Origin: Halomonas sp. SpR8 | GTDB taxonomy: Bacteria > Pseudomonadota > Gammaproteobacteria > Pseudomonadales > Halomonadaceae | NCBI RefSeq assembly: GCF_031010195.1 | Contig: NZ_JAUAMC010000012.1 | Location: forward strand, 49,837 to 113,836 | Direction: 5' to 3' | DNA: 64,000 nucleotides | Shown: in pieces, positions 56,570 through 64,000 of the stretch | Layout: every line of letters starts with the position of its first letter | How positions within the stretch are numbered: position 1 is the stretch's first letter | The notes under the pieces: generated by a model | The model's database searches: none | The model's input: only the letters and a program-made list of their open reading frames with translations | Told to the model about the DNA's origin: nothing | Position numbers and translations under genes: made by a program

Positions 56570-57598
56570 ATGACGCTACAAGCTCCACCTAACCACTTAA
56601 ACAGCGATGGGAAAAATCGGCATGTAGGCGTCGAAATTGAGTTTGCCGGCCTGCCCCCCCGCGATACGGCGATGATCGTACTCGAGCTGTTTGGCGGGGA
56701 GCTTAACGTGGTAAGCCCCCATCGGCTACTAGTAGAGAATACCCGTTGGGGCGAATTTGGGATCGAGCTCGATACCCAGTACGCGCATCCTGATAAAACG
56801 CTACTCGAAGACCCGCATGCCCAAGACAGCGAGTGGGCACGTCATCAGCACCAACGGCGGATTGAGTTTCACCAAAAAACCCGCGAACTGATTGGTGATA
56901 TGGTCACCGGTCTGGTGCCTACCGAAATCGTCTGCCCACCGGTTCCCTGGGATGAGCTGGAAGAGCTGGATAGTCTCTTTGAAGCACTACGCGAACATGG
57001 CGCCAAAGGGACCGATGCCAGCCTGCTGTATGGTTTCGGATTACACCTAAACCCCGAAGTCGAGCGTTTCGACGTTGACTATTTACTCGCTATGCTGCGC
57101 GCCTATCTGCTGCTGGCTGGCTGGCTACGCGATGAAATTAAAGTAGATATTACCCGCGAGGTACTGCCCCATGCCAACCCGTTCCATAAAGAGTACGCAT
57201 TGAAGCTACTCGACAGTCGTTACGCGCCTGATCTTGATACGCTGATTGACGACTATTTGCACTACAACCCAACCCGCAATCGTGAGTTGGATATGTTGCC
57301 ACTGTTTGCCTTTATACGCCCAGAGCATAGCCACGAAATGCTCCATTCGCGGCTTACCAAACCGCGCCCCACATTTCATTACCGGTTGCCTAATGCGCAA
57401 TTGTCACAGCCGGGATGGGGTTCCATCATTGAGTGGAACCGCTGGGTGGAAGTCGAGAAGTTAGCCGCTAACGATGAAGTGCTGCTCGCCCGCTGCGCGG
57501 AGTATATCGACTACCATAACCGTCCGATGCTAACGCGCTTAAAGAATAAGCTAACCCAGTCAACAGCGAGACTGGGCCGCTGGATGCGGGGTCAGTAA
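56570..57598 (+). CDS. Amidoligase family protein
   Basis: Putative ATP-grasp-like carboxylate-amine ligase of 342 residues (COOH-NH2 ligase, Amidoligase_2). It begins with the family start RHVGVEIEFAGLPPRD, whose Glu residues bind metal, and has VGVEIEF-like plus GIELDTQ; further conserved is YGFGLHLNPEV. It presumably makes an amide bond, but substrates are unknown. Sixty-eight bases ahead of a C26-type amidotransferase gene in the same direction, a pair described for this ligase class by comparative genomics. Confidence 0.85.
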   Translation: MTLQAPPNHLNSDGKNRHVGVEIEFAGLPPRDTAMIVLELFGGELNVVSPHRLLVENTRWGEFGIELDTQYAHPDKTLLEDPHAQDSEWARHQHQRRIEFHQKTRELIGDMVTGLVPTEIVCPPVPWDELEELDSLFEALREHGAKGTDASLLYGFGLHLNPEVERFDVDYLLAMLRAYLLLAGWLRDEIKVDITREVLPHANPFHKEYALKLLDSRYAPDLDTLIDDYLHYNPTRNRELDMLPLFAFIRPEHSHEMLHSRLTKPRPTFHYRLPNAQLSQPGWGSIIEWNRWVEVEKLAANDEVLLARCAEYIDYHNRPMLTRLKNKLTQSTARLGRWMRGQ

Positions 57599-57666
57599 GC
57601 CCTCATTGTCAAACAAAGCCGATTGATCTCCACTTTTATTTCTTTCAAAAGCGAGTAACTACCTGA

Positions 57667-58374
57667 ATGTCTCGGCCGCTTATCGGAATTACCACGTCGG
57701 ATCAAAAAAGCCACCTAGCGTGGTGGTTTGATTGGTTTGCTGTCTGGCGACATGGCGGCAAACCGCTACGCTTATCGCCTTCACGCCCACAGCCGGAAAG
57801 CCTAGATGGTTTGATCATTGGCGGGGGTGACGATATTCAGGCCCACCTTTATGGCGGCGAAGTGCAGTTAGATGTACGCCTGGATCCTGCCCGAGATGAG
57901 CTGGAGCTTGCCCTGCTTGAGCGTTTTATCCCGCTCAATACGCCAGTACTGGGGATCTGTCGAGGCGCGCAATTAATCAACGTGCACCTTGGCGGCACAC
58001 TGGACCCTGATATCTATACCACCCACGAAGGGCTAAAACGCCGCCGCACGGTGCTACCACGCAAGACCGTCGACATTGTCGGAGCCAGCAAACTGCATCG
58101 TCTGCTCGGCGTAACCTGGTGTCGCGTTAACAGCCTCCACCACCAGGCCGTTTACGGCGCTGGCAGGGGAATAGAGATCGTCGCCCGTGACAGAGATGGC
58201 TTGGTGCAGGGCATCGAGTCCCGCGAGCATGAGTTCTTGATTGGTGTGCAGTGGCACCCCGAATGGCTGCTTTTCAACCGCCCCCAGCAGCGTCTTATTC
58301 GCGCACTGGTGACGGCATCCAAACGTCATGCTAAACGGCGCTCTAAAAACGGATATCTAAAAGCCGATATCTAA
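57667..58374 (+). CDS. Class I glutamine amidotransferase (peptidase C26 type)
   Basis: Enzyme of 235 residues in the gamma-glutamyl-GABA hydrolase/PuuD group. The nucleophilic Cys is in LGICRGAQLIN, and the catalytic His-Glu in GVQWHPEWLL. It may hydrolyse a gamma-glutamyl amide or pass ammonia to the neighbouring amidoligase. The last 15 residues run into a degenerate tandem repeat (TCTAAAAAC units) and the C-terminus may have been extended. Confidence 0.87.
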   Translation: MSRPLIGITTSDQKSHLAWWFDWFAVWRHGGKPLRLSPSRPQPESLDGLIIGGGDDIQAHLYGGEVQLDVRLDPARDELELALLERFIPLNTPVLGICRGAQLINVHLGGTLDPDIYTTHEGLKRRRTVLPRKTVDIVGASKLHRLLGVTWCRVNSLHHQAVYGAGRGIEIVARDRDGLVQGIESREHEFLIGVQWHPEWLLFNRPQQRLIRALVTASKRHAKRRSKNGYLKADI

Positions 58375-58430
58375 AAACCAACATCTAAAAACAAGCCTAG
58401 AAACTGGCCTCTAAAGACGAATTTTTAAAA
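58341..58430. repeat. Degenerate tandem repeat at the amidotransferase end
   Basis: Five or six units of about 16 bases built around TCTAAAAAC (for example at 58342, 58359 and 58383) cross the stop codon and the gap before tpx. Confidence 0.5.
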
Positions 58431-58437
58431 TCATAGC

Positions 58438-58938
58438 CTAATTCAACACCGCCAAGGCGGCTTCGTAATCGGGCTCGTTTTTCAATTCGCTCACTAGCTC
58501 GCTGTGCAGTACGCGGTTATCGGCGTCCAGCACTACCACAGCGCGTGCGCACAAACCTTCCATCGGGTTATTGCACAATGCCACACCCCAGGCTTCGCGA
58601 AACTCAGAGTGACGGAAAGTAGACAACGTTTCGACATTATCCAGACCTTCTGCCCCACAAAAACGTTTGGCGGCAAAGGGTAAATCTGCCGAGACAACCA
58701 ACACCACTGTGTCAGCAAGCTTAGACGCCAGCTCGTTAAAATGACGCGTGGACATAGCACAGGTGGGCGTATCCACACTGGGGATAATATTGAGCACCTT
58801 GCGCTTGCCTGCAAAGGTCTCAAGAGTGACATCCTGCAGGTCTGTATTAGTCAAGGTCATGGCAGGTGCCGCTTGGCCAACGGCGGGCAGCGAACCGGCG
58901 ACATCCATTGGTTCGCCCGCGCGAGTAATCTGTTGCAT
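58438..58938 (-). CDS. tpx: Thiol peroxidase (atypical 2-Cys peroxiredoxin)
   Basis: Peroxiredoxin of 166 residues, Tpx length, reducing alkyl peroxides and H2O2. The peroxidatic Cys lies in [16 protein letters not shown] near residue 60 and the resolving Cys in [14 protein letters not shown] near residue 94. ATG 58938 follows AAGGAGTAGGC. It is convergent with the amidotransferase. Periplasmic in E. coli; here no signal peptide is seen. Confidence 0.95.
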   Translation of the reverse strand: MQQITRAGEPMDVAGSLPAVGQAAPAMTLTNTDLQDVTLETFAGKRKVLNIIPSVDTPTCAMSTRHFNELASKLADTVVLVVSADLPFAAKRFCGAEGLDNVETLSTFRHSEFREAWGVALCNNPMEGLCARAVVVLDADNRVLHSELVSELKNEPDYEAALAVLN

Positions 58939-59074
58939 TGCCTACTCCTTACATCGTTAATAATTAATACGTTCTTACCACCAGAGAAGCCATGATAGGC
59001 TATCTTCATGCCTTTGCGCTCGTCCTGAAAGGCCTTTGTTTAACGTTTGCGTTTCATCGCACCGAGGGAGTGAT

Positions 59075-59791
59075 ATGACCTGTGTATTGATCGTTAAAAC
59101 CGGCGACGCTTTTCCGGAAGTCGTCGACCAGTTCGGTGATTTTGAAACGCTATTTAAACAGCAGCTCAGCACGGCTCTGCCAGCGCATATGACCCTGCAG
59201 GTATGGGATGCTCAGCGACAGTTGACAGCGCCTGCCCTGGATAGCCTAACCGGCATTGTGATTACCGGCTCCCATAGCATGGTCAGTGATGCCGAACCCT
59301 GGAGCGAGGCGCTTAAGCCTTGGCTGCAAGAGGCACTCGCCAGCGATATTCCCATGCTCGGGGTCTGCTACGGCCATCAGTTAATGGCTGCTGCTTTCGG
59401 TGGCGTAAGCGACTACCACCCAGCGGGCCGAGAATCCGGTACACACACCGTACGGCTAACTCAGGCAGGCCAGCAAGACCCGCTGTTTTGCCAACTCCCG
59501 GAACGCTTTGTCGCTCACCTCTCCCATGCACAAACGGTGATGCAGCCACCGCACGGCAGCACGGTGCTGGCCCACAATAGCCATGACGCCCACCAGGCGC
59601 TGCGCTACGGCCCGCGGCAGTGGAGCGTGCAGTTTCACCCGGAGTTCACGGCACCCGTCATGCGCGCTTATATTGAGCGCCAAGGTGCCGCGCTACGCGA
59701 CCAAGGAGAGGACCCACTTACCCTGTCAGCTAACGTGACGGACGCCCCTGAAGCGACCAGCCTTCTACGACGATTTCTGGCATTTGTCTAG
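59075..59791 (+). CDS. Glutamine amidotransferase (GATase1)
   Basis: Enzyme of 238 residues similar to GMP-synthase-type amidotransferases. The Cys is in LGVCYGHQLMA, and the His-Glu pair in VQFHPEFTA. Start ATG 59075 after GAGGGAGTGAT; an earlier Met would add 13 residues. It could serve gamma-glutamyl hydrolysis; no partner synthase is beside it. Confidence 0.87.
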   Translation: MTCVLIVKTGDAFPEVVDQFGDFETLFKQQLSTALPAHMTLQVWDAQRQLTAPALDSLTGIVITGSHSMVSDAEPWSEALKPWLQEALASDIPMLGVCYGHQLMAAAFGGVSDYHPAGRESGTHTVRLTQAGQQDPLFCQLPERFVAHLSHAQTVMQPPHGSTVLAHNSHDAHQALRYGPRQWSVQFHPEFTAPVMRAYIERQGAALRDQGEDPLTLSANVTDAPEATSLLRRFLAFV

Positions 59792-59801
59792 CGCTTACCG
59801 C

Positions 59802-60488
59802 CTACCGCCGCTGATCTCGACGTGAGGCTAAGCGATCGGCTAAGCGCGTCGGCTCCGGCAGCTTGGTACGCCCTAGGCAACGCATCACCCAATCAAGCGA
59901 TGTTTCCAAAGTGATGCGGTGCCCAGGTGACACATACACGGGTTTAACCTTGCTGCGGGAGCGTACCACGGCGCCAATGGTCTCTTGCCCCGCGTAAAGC
60001 GGTACCCAATCACCCCGCTGTTCGCCTACCTCGGCGTGTCTGCCATACAACCGAGATTTGGCAATCCCAATGGTAGGCAAATCCAACCAAAGACCTAAGT
60101 GAGCCGCCACGCCTAACCTGCGTGGATGGGCAATTCCCTGACCATCGACCATCACCAACTCAGGCATCACACTGAGCTTTTCAAACGCGCCCAACGCAGC
60201 GGGGATTTCACGAAACGATAGCAACCCAGGAATATACGCCATACGTGTGGGTTCGCGATGAACCACTTGCTCCACTAGGTTTAAATCCGGCGCAGCGGCT
60301 GGGTCCCACTTCAGCACGACCACCGCCGCCCGAGTGATTTCGCCGCCCTCTTCAAAGCCGATATCCACACCGGCGATATGCGTTACCGGCGCTAAGCGAT
60401 CAGATAGCTCCAAGCACTTCGCCAGCTGTGTTTGCAGCGCTCTCGCTTCTCTAGGCGCCAGATTCCATTCATGTAGCGGTGATGGCAT
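59802..60488 (-). CDS. nfi: Deoxyinosine 3'-endonuclease (endonuclease V)
   Basis: DNA repair enzyme of 228 residues that cuts one base 3' of deoxyinosine. The catalytic Asp is in AGVDIGFEEGG, the Glu in YIPGLLSFREIPA, and Asp plus His in MVDGQGIAHPRRLG. ATG 60488 follows AAGGAGG at ideal spacing. A longer frame upstream only translates the heptamer repeat and is rejected as the start. Confidence 0.94.
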   Translation of the reverse strand: MPSPLHEWNLAPREARALQTQLAKCLELSDRLAPVTHIAGVDIGFEEGGEITRAAVVVLKWDPAAAPDLNLVEQVVHREPTRMAYIPGLLSFREIPAALGAFEKLSVMPELVMVDGQGIAHPRRLGVAAHLGLWLDLPTIGIAKSRLYGRHAEVGEQRGDWVPLYAGQETIGAVVRSRSKVKPVYVSPGHRITLETSLDWVMRCLGRTKLPEPTRLADRLASRRDQRR

Positions 60489-60503
60489 GTCATCCTCCTT
60501 GAA

Positions 60504-60566
60504 ATGGTGAATGGTGAATGGTGAATGGTGAATGGTGAATGGTGAATGGTGAATGGTGAATGGTGA
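60504..60566. repeat. Nine-copy heptamer repeat before nfi
   Basis: The unit ATGGTGA is repeated nine times without change, ending two bases into a tenth. It lies just 16 bases upstream of the nfi start, in the leader and ahead of the ribosome site. Confidence 0.95.
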
Positions 60567-60581
60567 ATAACGTAGCAAAAA

Positions 60582-60615
60582 AACGCCCCCGCACCAGTAA
60601 AGGTGCGGGGGCGTT
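60582..60615 (-). terminator. Terminator of the DEAD-box gene
   Basis: AACGCCCCCGCACC pairs with GGTGCGGGGGCGTT, then TTTTTT on the minus strand. It ends the helicase transcript. Confidence 0.9.
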
Positions 60616-60673
60616 TGAGAGTTACTCAATTGCCGCTTGGCGGCAGTTGATGACTCCTTACGTTGATGAAGAC

Positions 60674-62389
60674 TTAGGCGCGTTCGCGACGAGGAATCGG
60701 CGCATCACCTTCATCACGACGGCGGCGCGGTGCGCGCTCAGCCGGTGCGCTATCTTCACTGATTTCTAGCGGACGACCGGCCACACGGGCACGTGCCATC
60801 TTGGTCAGAATTGTCGAGGGCAAGCCGCTCGGCAGCTCGACCACAGAGAAAGCGTTACGGATATCAATACGGCCGATACGCGCGCCTTCAATGCCGCCTT
60901 CATTAGCGAGAGCACCAACGAGCTGGCCGGGTTTGACGCCATCTTTATGACCCACAGAGACGCGGTAGCGCGTCATGCCTTCGGTTGGGCCGCTAGTGCG
61001 TTCACGACGTGCACCCGGCTTACCGGCAGACGCGCCATCACGCGAAGGTTTCTCTTTGCGCGGTGCCTGCAGGCGACCAATCGGTGCTTCGTCAGCACGT
61101 GCCATGGCGGCAAACGCACAGGTCAGCTCAATCGGGTCATGGCCTTCTTCAATCAGGCGTTCGATCAGAGCACGCTGCTCTTCGGCACCTTTGGTTAAAG
61201 AAGCAAGCACACGCTGATGGAAAACTTCATCGCGGTGGGCGCGAATAGCACTTTCATCAGGCAGCGGCATTTCGGTCATTTTCTGGCCGGTCGCCTGCTC
61301 CATCCAGCCCACTTTGCGGCCTTCACGGAAGCCAGCAAAGGTAATCGCGATGCCGCTGCGACCGGCACGCCCCGTACGGCCGATACGGTGGGTGTAGGCT
61401 TCGGCGTCTTGGGGCAGATCGTAGTTGATAACGTGAGTGATACGCGAAACGTCTAGACCGCGCGCGGCCACATCGGTAGCAATCAACACGTCAACTTTGC
61501 CACGCTTCAAGCGCGTAATGGTGCGCTCACGCAGGCTCTGATCCAGATCACCCGACAGGCCTGCGGCGTTAACGCCACGGGCAGTCAGTTGCTCAACCAG
61601 CGTGGTACACGCCGCACGAGTACGTACAAAGACGATGGCACCGTCGACCGGTTCTACTTCGAGGATACGCGATAGTGCTTCCAGCTTAGCGCCGCCATCA
61701 ACACGCACAATGCGCTGCTCGATGTTTTCGCCGGTAGTGGTGCCTTTCTCAATAGCAACCTTAACCGGGTCAACCAAGTAGCGATTAACGATGCGCTCGA
61801 TTTCGGTCGGCAGAGTCGCCGAGAAGAACACACGCTGAGCATTTTTCGGGGTATCGGCAACCACGCGTTTTACGTCGTCGATAAAGCCCATGCGCAGCAT
61901 TTCGTCAGCTTCATCCAGCACTAGAGCGGACAAGCCATCAAGCTTCAGGCTACCGCGGTCCAGGTGATCGATAATTCGGCCTGGCGTACCCACAACGACT
62001 TGCGCGCCACGCTTAAGGGCGCCCAGCTGTTCACGGTACTCTTGGCCGCCACATAGGGTTGCGACCTCAAGACCTTTGAGGTTTTGGCCATACTTACTAA
62101 ATGAGGCAGCTACTTGCTGCGCCAACTCGCGGGTTGGCGCCATTACAAGCACTTGTGGCTCGCGGCGAGTCAGTTCTAAACGTGACAGTAACGGTAATGC
62201 AAAAGCAGCAGTTTTGCCGGTACCTGTCTGGGCCTGGCCCAGCATATCGCGGCCTTCAAGCAGCGCAGGGATGGTTTGCGCTTGAATCGGAGAAGGAACT
62301 AAATAGCCTTGTGATTCAACAGCAGACAGAACGGCAGGCAATAGAGCGAGATCGCCGAAGCTCGGCGAAGCGACAGAAGTCGAGGTCAT
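60674..62389 (-). CDS. deaD: DEAD-box ATP-dependent RNA helicase
   Basis: RNA helicase of 571 residues, DeaD/CsdA-like. Motifs in order: AQTGTGKTAAF (I), PTRELAQQ (Ia), VLDEADEML (II, DEAD), SATLP (III), ATDVAARGLD and HRIGRTGRAG (V and VI). The DbpA-type RNA-binding domain is at about 470-550 (YRVSVGHKDGVKPGQLVGAL). A basic tail follows. It should act in ribosome assembly and mRNA decay at low temperature. ATG 62389 has a 600-base leader upstream. Confidence 0.95.
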   Translation of the reverse strand: MTSTSVASPSFGDLALLPAVLSAVESQGYLVPSPIQAQTIPALLEGRDMLGQAQTGTGKTAAFALPLLSRLELTRREPQVLVMAPTRELAQQVAASFSKYGQNLKGLEVATLCGGQEYREQLGALKRGAQVVVGTPGRIIDHLDRGSLKLDGLSALVLDEADEMLRMGFIDDVKRVVADTPKNAQRVFFSATLPTEIERIVNRYLVDPVKVAIEKGTTTGENIEQRIVRVDGGAKLEALSRILEVEPVDGAIVFVRTRAACTTLVEQLTARGVNAAGLSGDLDQSLRERTITRLKRGKVDVLIATDVAARGLDVSRITHVINYDLPQDAEAYTHRIGRTGRAGRSGIAITFAGFREGRKVGWMEQATGQKMTEMPLPDESAIRAHRDEVFHQRVLASLTKGAEEQRALIERLIEEGHDPIELTCAFAAMARADEAPIGRLQAPRKEKPSRDGASAGKPGARRERTSGPTEGMTRYRVSVGHKDGVKPGQLVGALANEGGIEGARIGRIDIRNAFSVVELPSGLPSTILTKMARARVAGRPLEISEDSAPAERAPRRRRDEGDAPIPRRERA

Positions 62390-62988
62390 TAATCACACCT
62401 TGGTAGGCCGGCAAGTACCGGCAAAAAACATCATAAGCGTCTCTGACTCTGTCATCGCATAACGACATAACATGTGATCGTTAGCGAAACAGGCACTGCC
62501 TTAGCGGTCATAGCCATCAATGGAGTCGGAGACGCCGGTCGCACCTAGCATCCGGTTGGCAAGCACCGCCTATAAGCGGGCCAACCGTTGTGGCGACCTA
62601 CTGCGCCGATTTCACCCGTGTGGTGAAATACTGGAGGCGCGCCATCTTCACAGCAATGGACATCTAGCAATTGGCGAGATGTTCCCGTAAGCGTTGCTAC
62701 GAATAACTATTAATTTTGACTCATTAATAACCGTCTCATTAATAACTATGTAGACAAACACTCACCGTCATGATGGAGGGGTCAACACATGCGAGGAAGG
62801 CGCATCCTATCACCGCATTTTGCTCATGACCAGTTTTTTTCACTTACATTCTCAGACCTCTCGATCTTGCACCTCAGATCTTGCACCACAGGCCTTGCAC
62901 CACAATTAATCAAGAGCTTGCACATGTGTGTGTTTAGACTAATCTAAGGATTGCCTAATCAAGTTCACTACTCTCAAGGAGCGATGCA
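62390..62988 (-). promoter_or_regulatory. Long leader of the DEAD-box gene, with structured parts
   Basis: No gene is seen. CGGTTGGC and GCCAACCG (62553-62560, 62580-62587) enclose CCGC/GCGG, giving a two-part hairpin. TTTCACC and GGTGAAA near 62617 form another. GATCTTGCACCTCA-like units repeat three times at 62863-62904. A long folded leader is known for cold-shock helicase mRNAs. The right part must also hold the promoter of csbD. Confidence 0.5.
62863..62904. repeat. Three 14-base tandem units
   Basis: GATCTTGCACCTCA, GATCTTGCACCACA and GGCCTTGCACCACA follow each other directly. Confidence 0.85.
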
Positions 62989-63186
62989 ATGAACTGGGAT
63001 CAAATTGAAGGCAAATGGACAGAGATGAAAGGTAAGGCCCGTGCTAGCTGGGGTGAGATTACCGACGATGAATGGGATCAAATCGGCGGTAAGAAAGACC
63101 AACTGGTCGGCAAGCTTCAGCAAAAGTATGGTCTTGAACGTGAAGAAGCAGAGCGTCAAGCCGACGACTGGGCTGACAAGCAGTAG
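62989..63186 (+). CDS. CsbD family stress protein
   Basis: Small hydrophilic protein of 65 residues with the CsbD consensus: MNWDQIEGKWTEMKGKARAS, then WGEITDDEWDQIGGKKDQLVG. In E. coli and Bacillus such genes are under general stress control; the role is unknown. ATG 62989 follows AAGGAGC. It precedes the PRC-barrel gene by about 110 bases. Confidence 0.92.
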   Translation: MNWDQIEGKWTEMKGKARASWGEITDDEWDQIGGKKDQLVGKLQQKYGLEREEAERQADDWADKQ

Positions 63187-63294
63187 ATTAAATACGACAC
63201 CCTTTATACATCCGGTTTTATTTAGAGCAGGTCGGCGTTTTTAGCAGCATTCGGAGACGATCTGCCCTTTATCGTAGCCACATGGAGAGATGCT

Positions 63295-63777
63295 ATGCGT
63301 AAGACAATTCTGACCACAGCGATCAGTACTGCCCTACTGGGTAGCTTTGCGATAGGAGCTCATGCTCAAAACGAGCCACAGGGCATGTACTCAGCCGACG
63401 ACATTCTTGACGCAGAAGTCTATTTTGCAGGCGGCTCGGGTGAAGAGATTGGTAACGTTGATGACATCTTATTTGATGAAGAGATGCGTATCAGTGCCAT
63501 TGTGATCGAAAGTGGTTCAGTGCTTGGCCTAGGCGGTCGTGAGATCGTTGTCGATACCGACTACTTCACTTTAGAAACTGAGACAGAAGGCGACGGTGAT
63601 ACCCAGCACCGCATCATGGTCGACGCCAGCCAAGAAGAGGTAGAAGCCTTCCCTGCTTACGATAACGATTGGTGGGAGCAAACCAAAGCCAATGCCCGTG
63701 ACGCTTGGCAAACAACTCAAGAAGGCGCACAGAGCGCTTGGCAAAGCACTCGCGAAGCAGTCAATGCCGACGAGTAA
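63295..63777 (+). CDS. PRC-barrel domain exported protein
   Basis: Protein of 160 residues with a signal peptide ending GAHAQ. A PRC-barrel lies at about 30-110 (MYSADDILDAEVYF, GEEIGNVDDILFDE, IVIESGSVLGLGG). The C-terminus is a repeat-like amphipathic helix (WEQTKANARDAWQTTQEGA), similar to apolipoprotein-type stress proteins. It probably responds to envelope or osmotic stress together with csbD. ATG 63295 follows GGAGAG. Confidence 0.85.
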   Translation: MRKTILTTAISTALLGSFAIGAHAQNEPQGMYSADDILDAEVYFAGGSGEEIGNVDDILFDEEMRISAIVIESGSVLGLGGREIVVDTDYFTLETETEGDGDTQHRIMVDASQEEVEAFPAYDNDWWEQTKANARDAWQTTQEGAQSAWQSTREAVNADE

Positions 63778-63819
63778 TAGCTTAAACGACACTGAATCTG
63801 TAGTGTCATCGTGACGCGT

Positions 63820-63861
63820 GTATAACAAGTCGCATGTATAACAAGTCGCATGTATAACAAA
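63820..63861. repeat. 16-base tandem repeat before an IS end
   Basis: GTATAACAAGTCGCAT is repeated at 63820 and 63836, with a third partial unit. Confidence 0.85.
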
Positions 63862-63875
63862 AAGGGCCGCCCAAA

Positions 63876-64000
63876 TGAACTGACCCCCAATAGTTGGACG
63901 GTTGGTTCTCTCAACTAGCTGACATGGCCTGAGTCCTGTATTGCACGGGACTCAGGCCTTTTAGTTTCTGCTTGATCCTCTGATGATTATAGTAATGGAT
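63876..64000 (-). mobile_element. IS3-family insertion sequence, right end only
   Basis: The element starts at TGAACTGACCCCCAATAG (63876), a typical IS3-family (IS150-group-like) inverted end. It continues beyond the window, so neither its other end nor a target duplication can be checked. Confidence 0.8.
63911..64000 (-). CDS. IS3-family transposase, C-terminal fragment
   Basis: The frame is open to the window edge. The last 29 residues read HYYNHQRIKQKLKGLSPVQY and then end with a TGA. This is the usual C-terminus of IS3-family OrfB transposases (rve superfamily), after the DDE core. The body of the gene lies outside. Confidence 0.85.
   Translation of the reverse strand: MHYYNHQRIKQKLKGLSPVQYRTQAMSAS

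Noticed and set aside
60504..60566. The heptamer repeat as a CRISPR-like or iteron array
   Set aside because: There are no spacers and the unit is only seven bases; it is a simple tandem repeat.
60489..60629. N-terminal extension of endonuclease V
   Set aside because: The added residues only translate the heptamer repeat (SPFTIHH units) and the family start with a good ribosome site is at 60488.

Overview
The window looks like chromosomal DNA of a halophilic or marine gammaproteobacterium, most likely Halomonadaceae (Halomonas or a relative). This rests on the mix of families: a cyoABCDE quinol oxidase operon, a Tsx/NupC/deo nucleoside operon, tenA-thiC under a TPP riboswitch, DUF4153 and CsbD proteins, and an amidoligase/amidotransferase pair. 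It is an inference from gene content, not a database match. There are no rRNA, tRNA or CRISPR features. Both window ends cut genes: an SDR oxidoreductase on the left and an IS3-type transposase on the right.

Region 1 (1-15.2 kb) is accessory and regulator-rich. A TetR regulator diverges from an aldo/keto reductase across a promoter with three copies of a short palindrome. After an SGNH hydrolase comes a block holding a low-molecular-weight phosphatase gene, a GNAT gene and the start of a second GNAT gene. A decayed second copy of that block lies 10 kb downstream in the same orientation. Between the copies sit a DMT exporter/AraC pair, an MFS/LysR pair, a SagB-type nitroreductase, a headless LysR remnant, a GFA protein, two VOC proteins, a Crp-like regulator and an AraC regulator.

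Region 2 (15.3-23 kb) starts with a DUF4153 membrane protein and a ccdAB module in which the antitoxin is intact and the toxin is visibly broken. It continues as an integron cassette array without an integrase in the window. Every gene is on the minus strand: a HigB/HigA-type toxin-antitoxin pair, a DUF1989 protein, a SAM methyltransferase, an erythromycin-esterase-family protein, a PD-(D/E)XK-like protein and a GNAT. Five attC sites can be placed with paired core sites, and a sixth is less certain.

Region 3 (23-38 kb) is housekeeping: the TPP riboswitch with a hairpin that would mask the ribosome-binding site, tenA-thiC, a lipoprotein, a CsbD-like peptide, an HlyD/DUF2955 efflux pair, a small outer-membrane protein, a DMT exporter and cyoABCDE.

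Region 4 (38-50.2 kb) is catabolic. A DeoR-family repressor faces tsx-nupC-deoC-deoA-deoB-deoD-cdd across two DeoR-type operators, with a terminator-like hairpin between nupC and deoC. It is followed by a minus-strand thuA-thuB-binding protein-lacI cluster preceded by two identical LacI-type operators.

Region 5 (50.3-64 kb) holds a class V aminotransferase, a CBS-BON protein, an unnamed membrane protein next to a large MscS channel, the amidoligase and C26 amidotransferase pair, tpx, a second amidotransferase, endonuclease V behind a nine-copy heptamer repeat, a DEAD-box helicase with a long leader, CsbD and PRC-barrel stress proteins, and the end of an IS3-family element.
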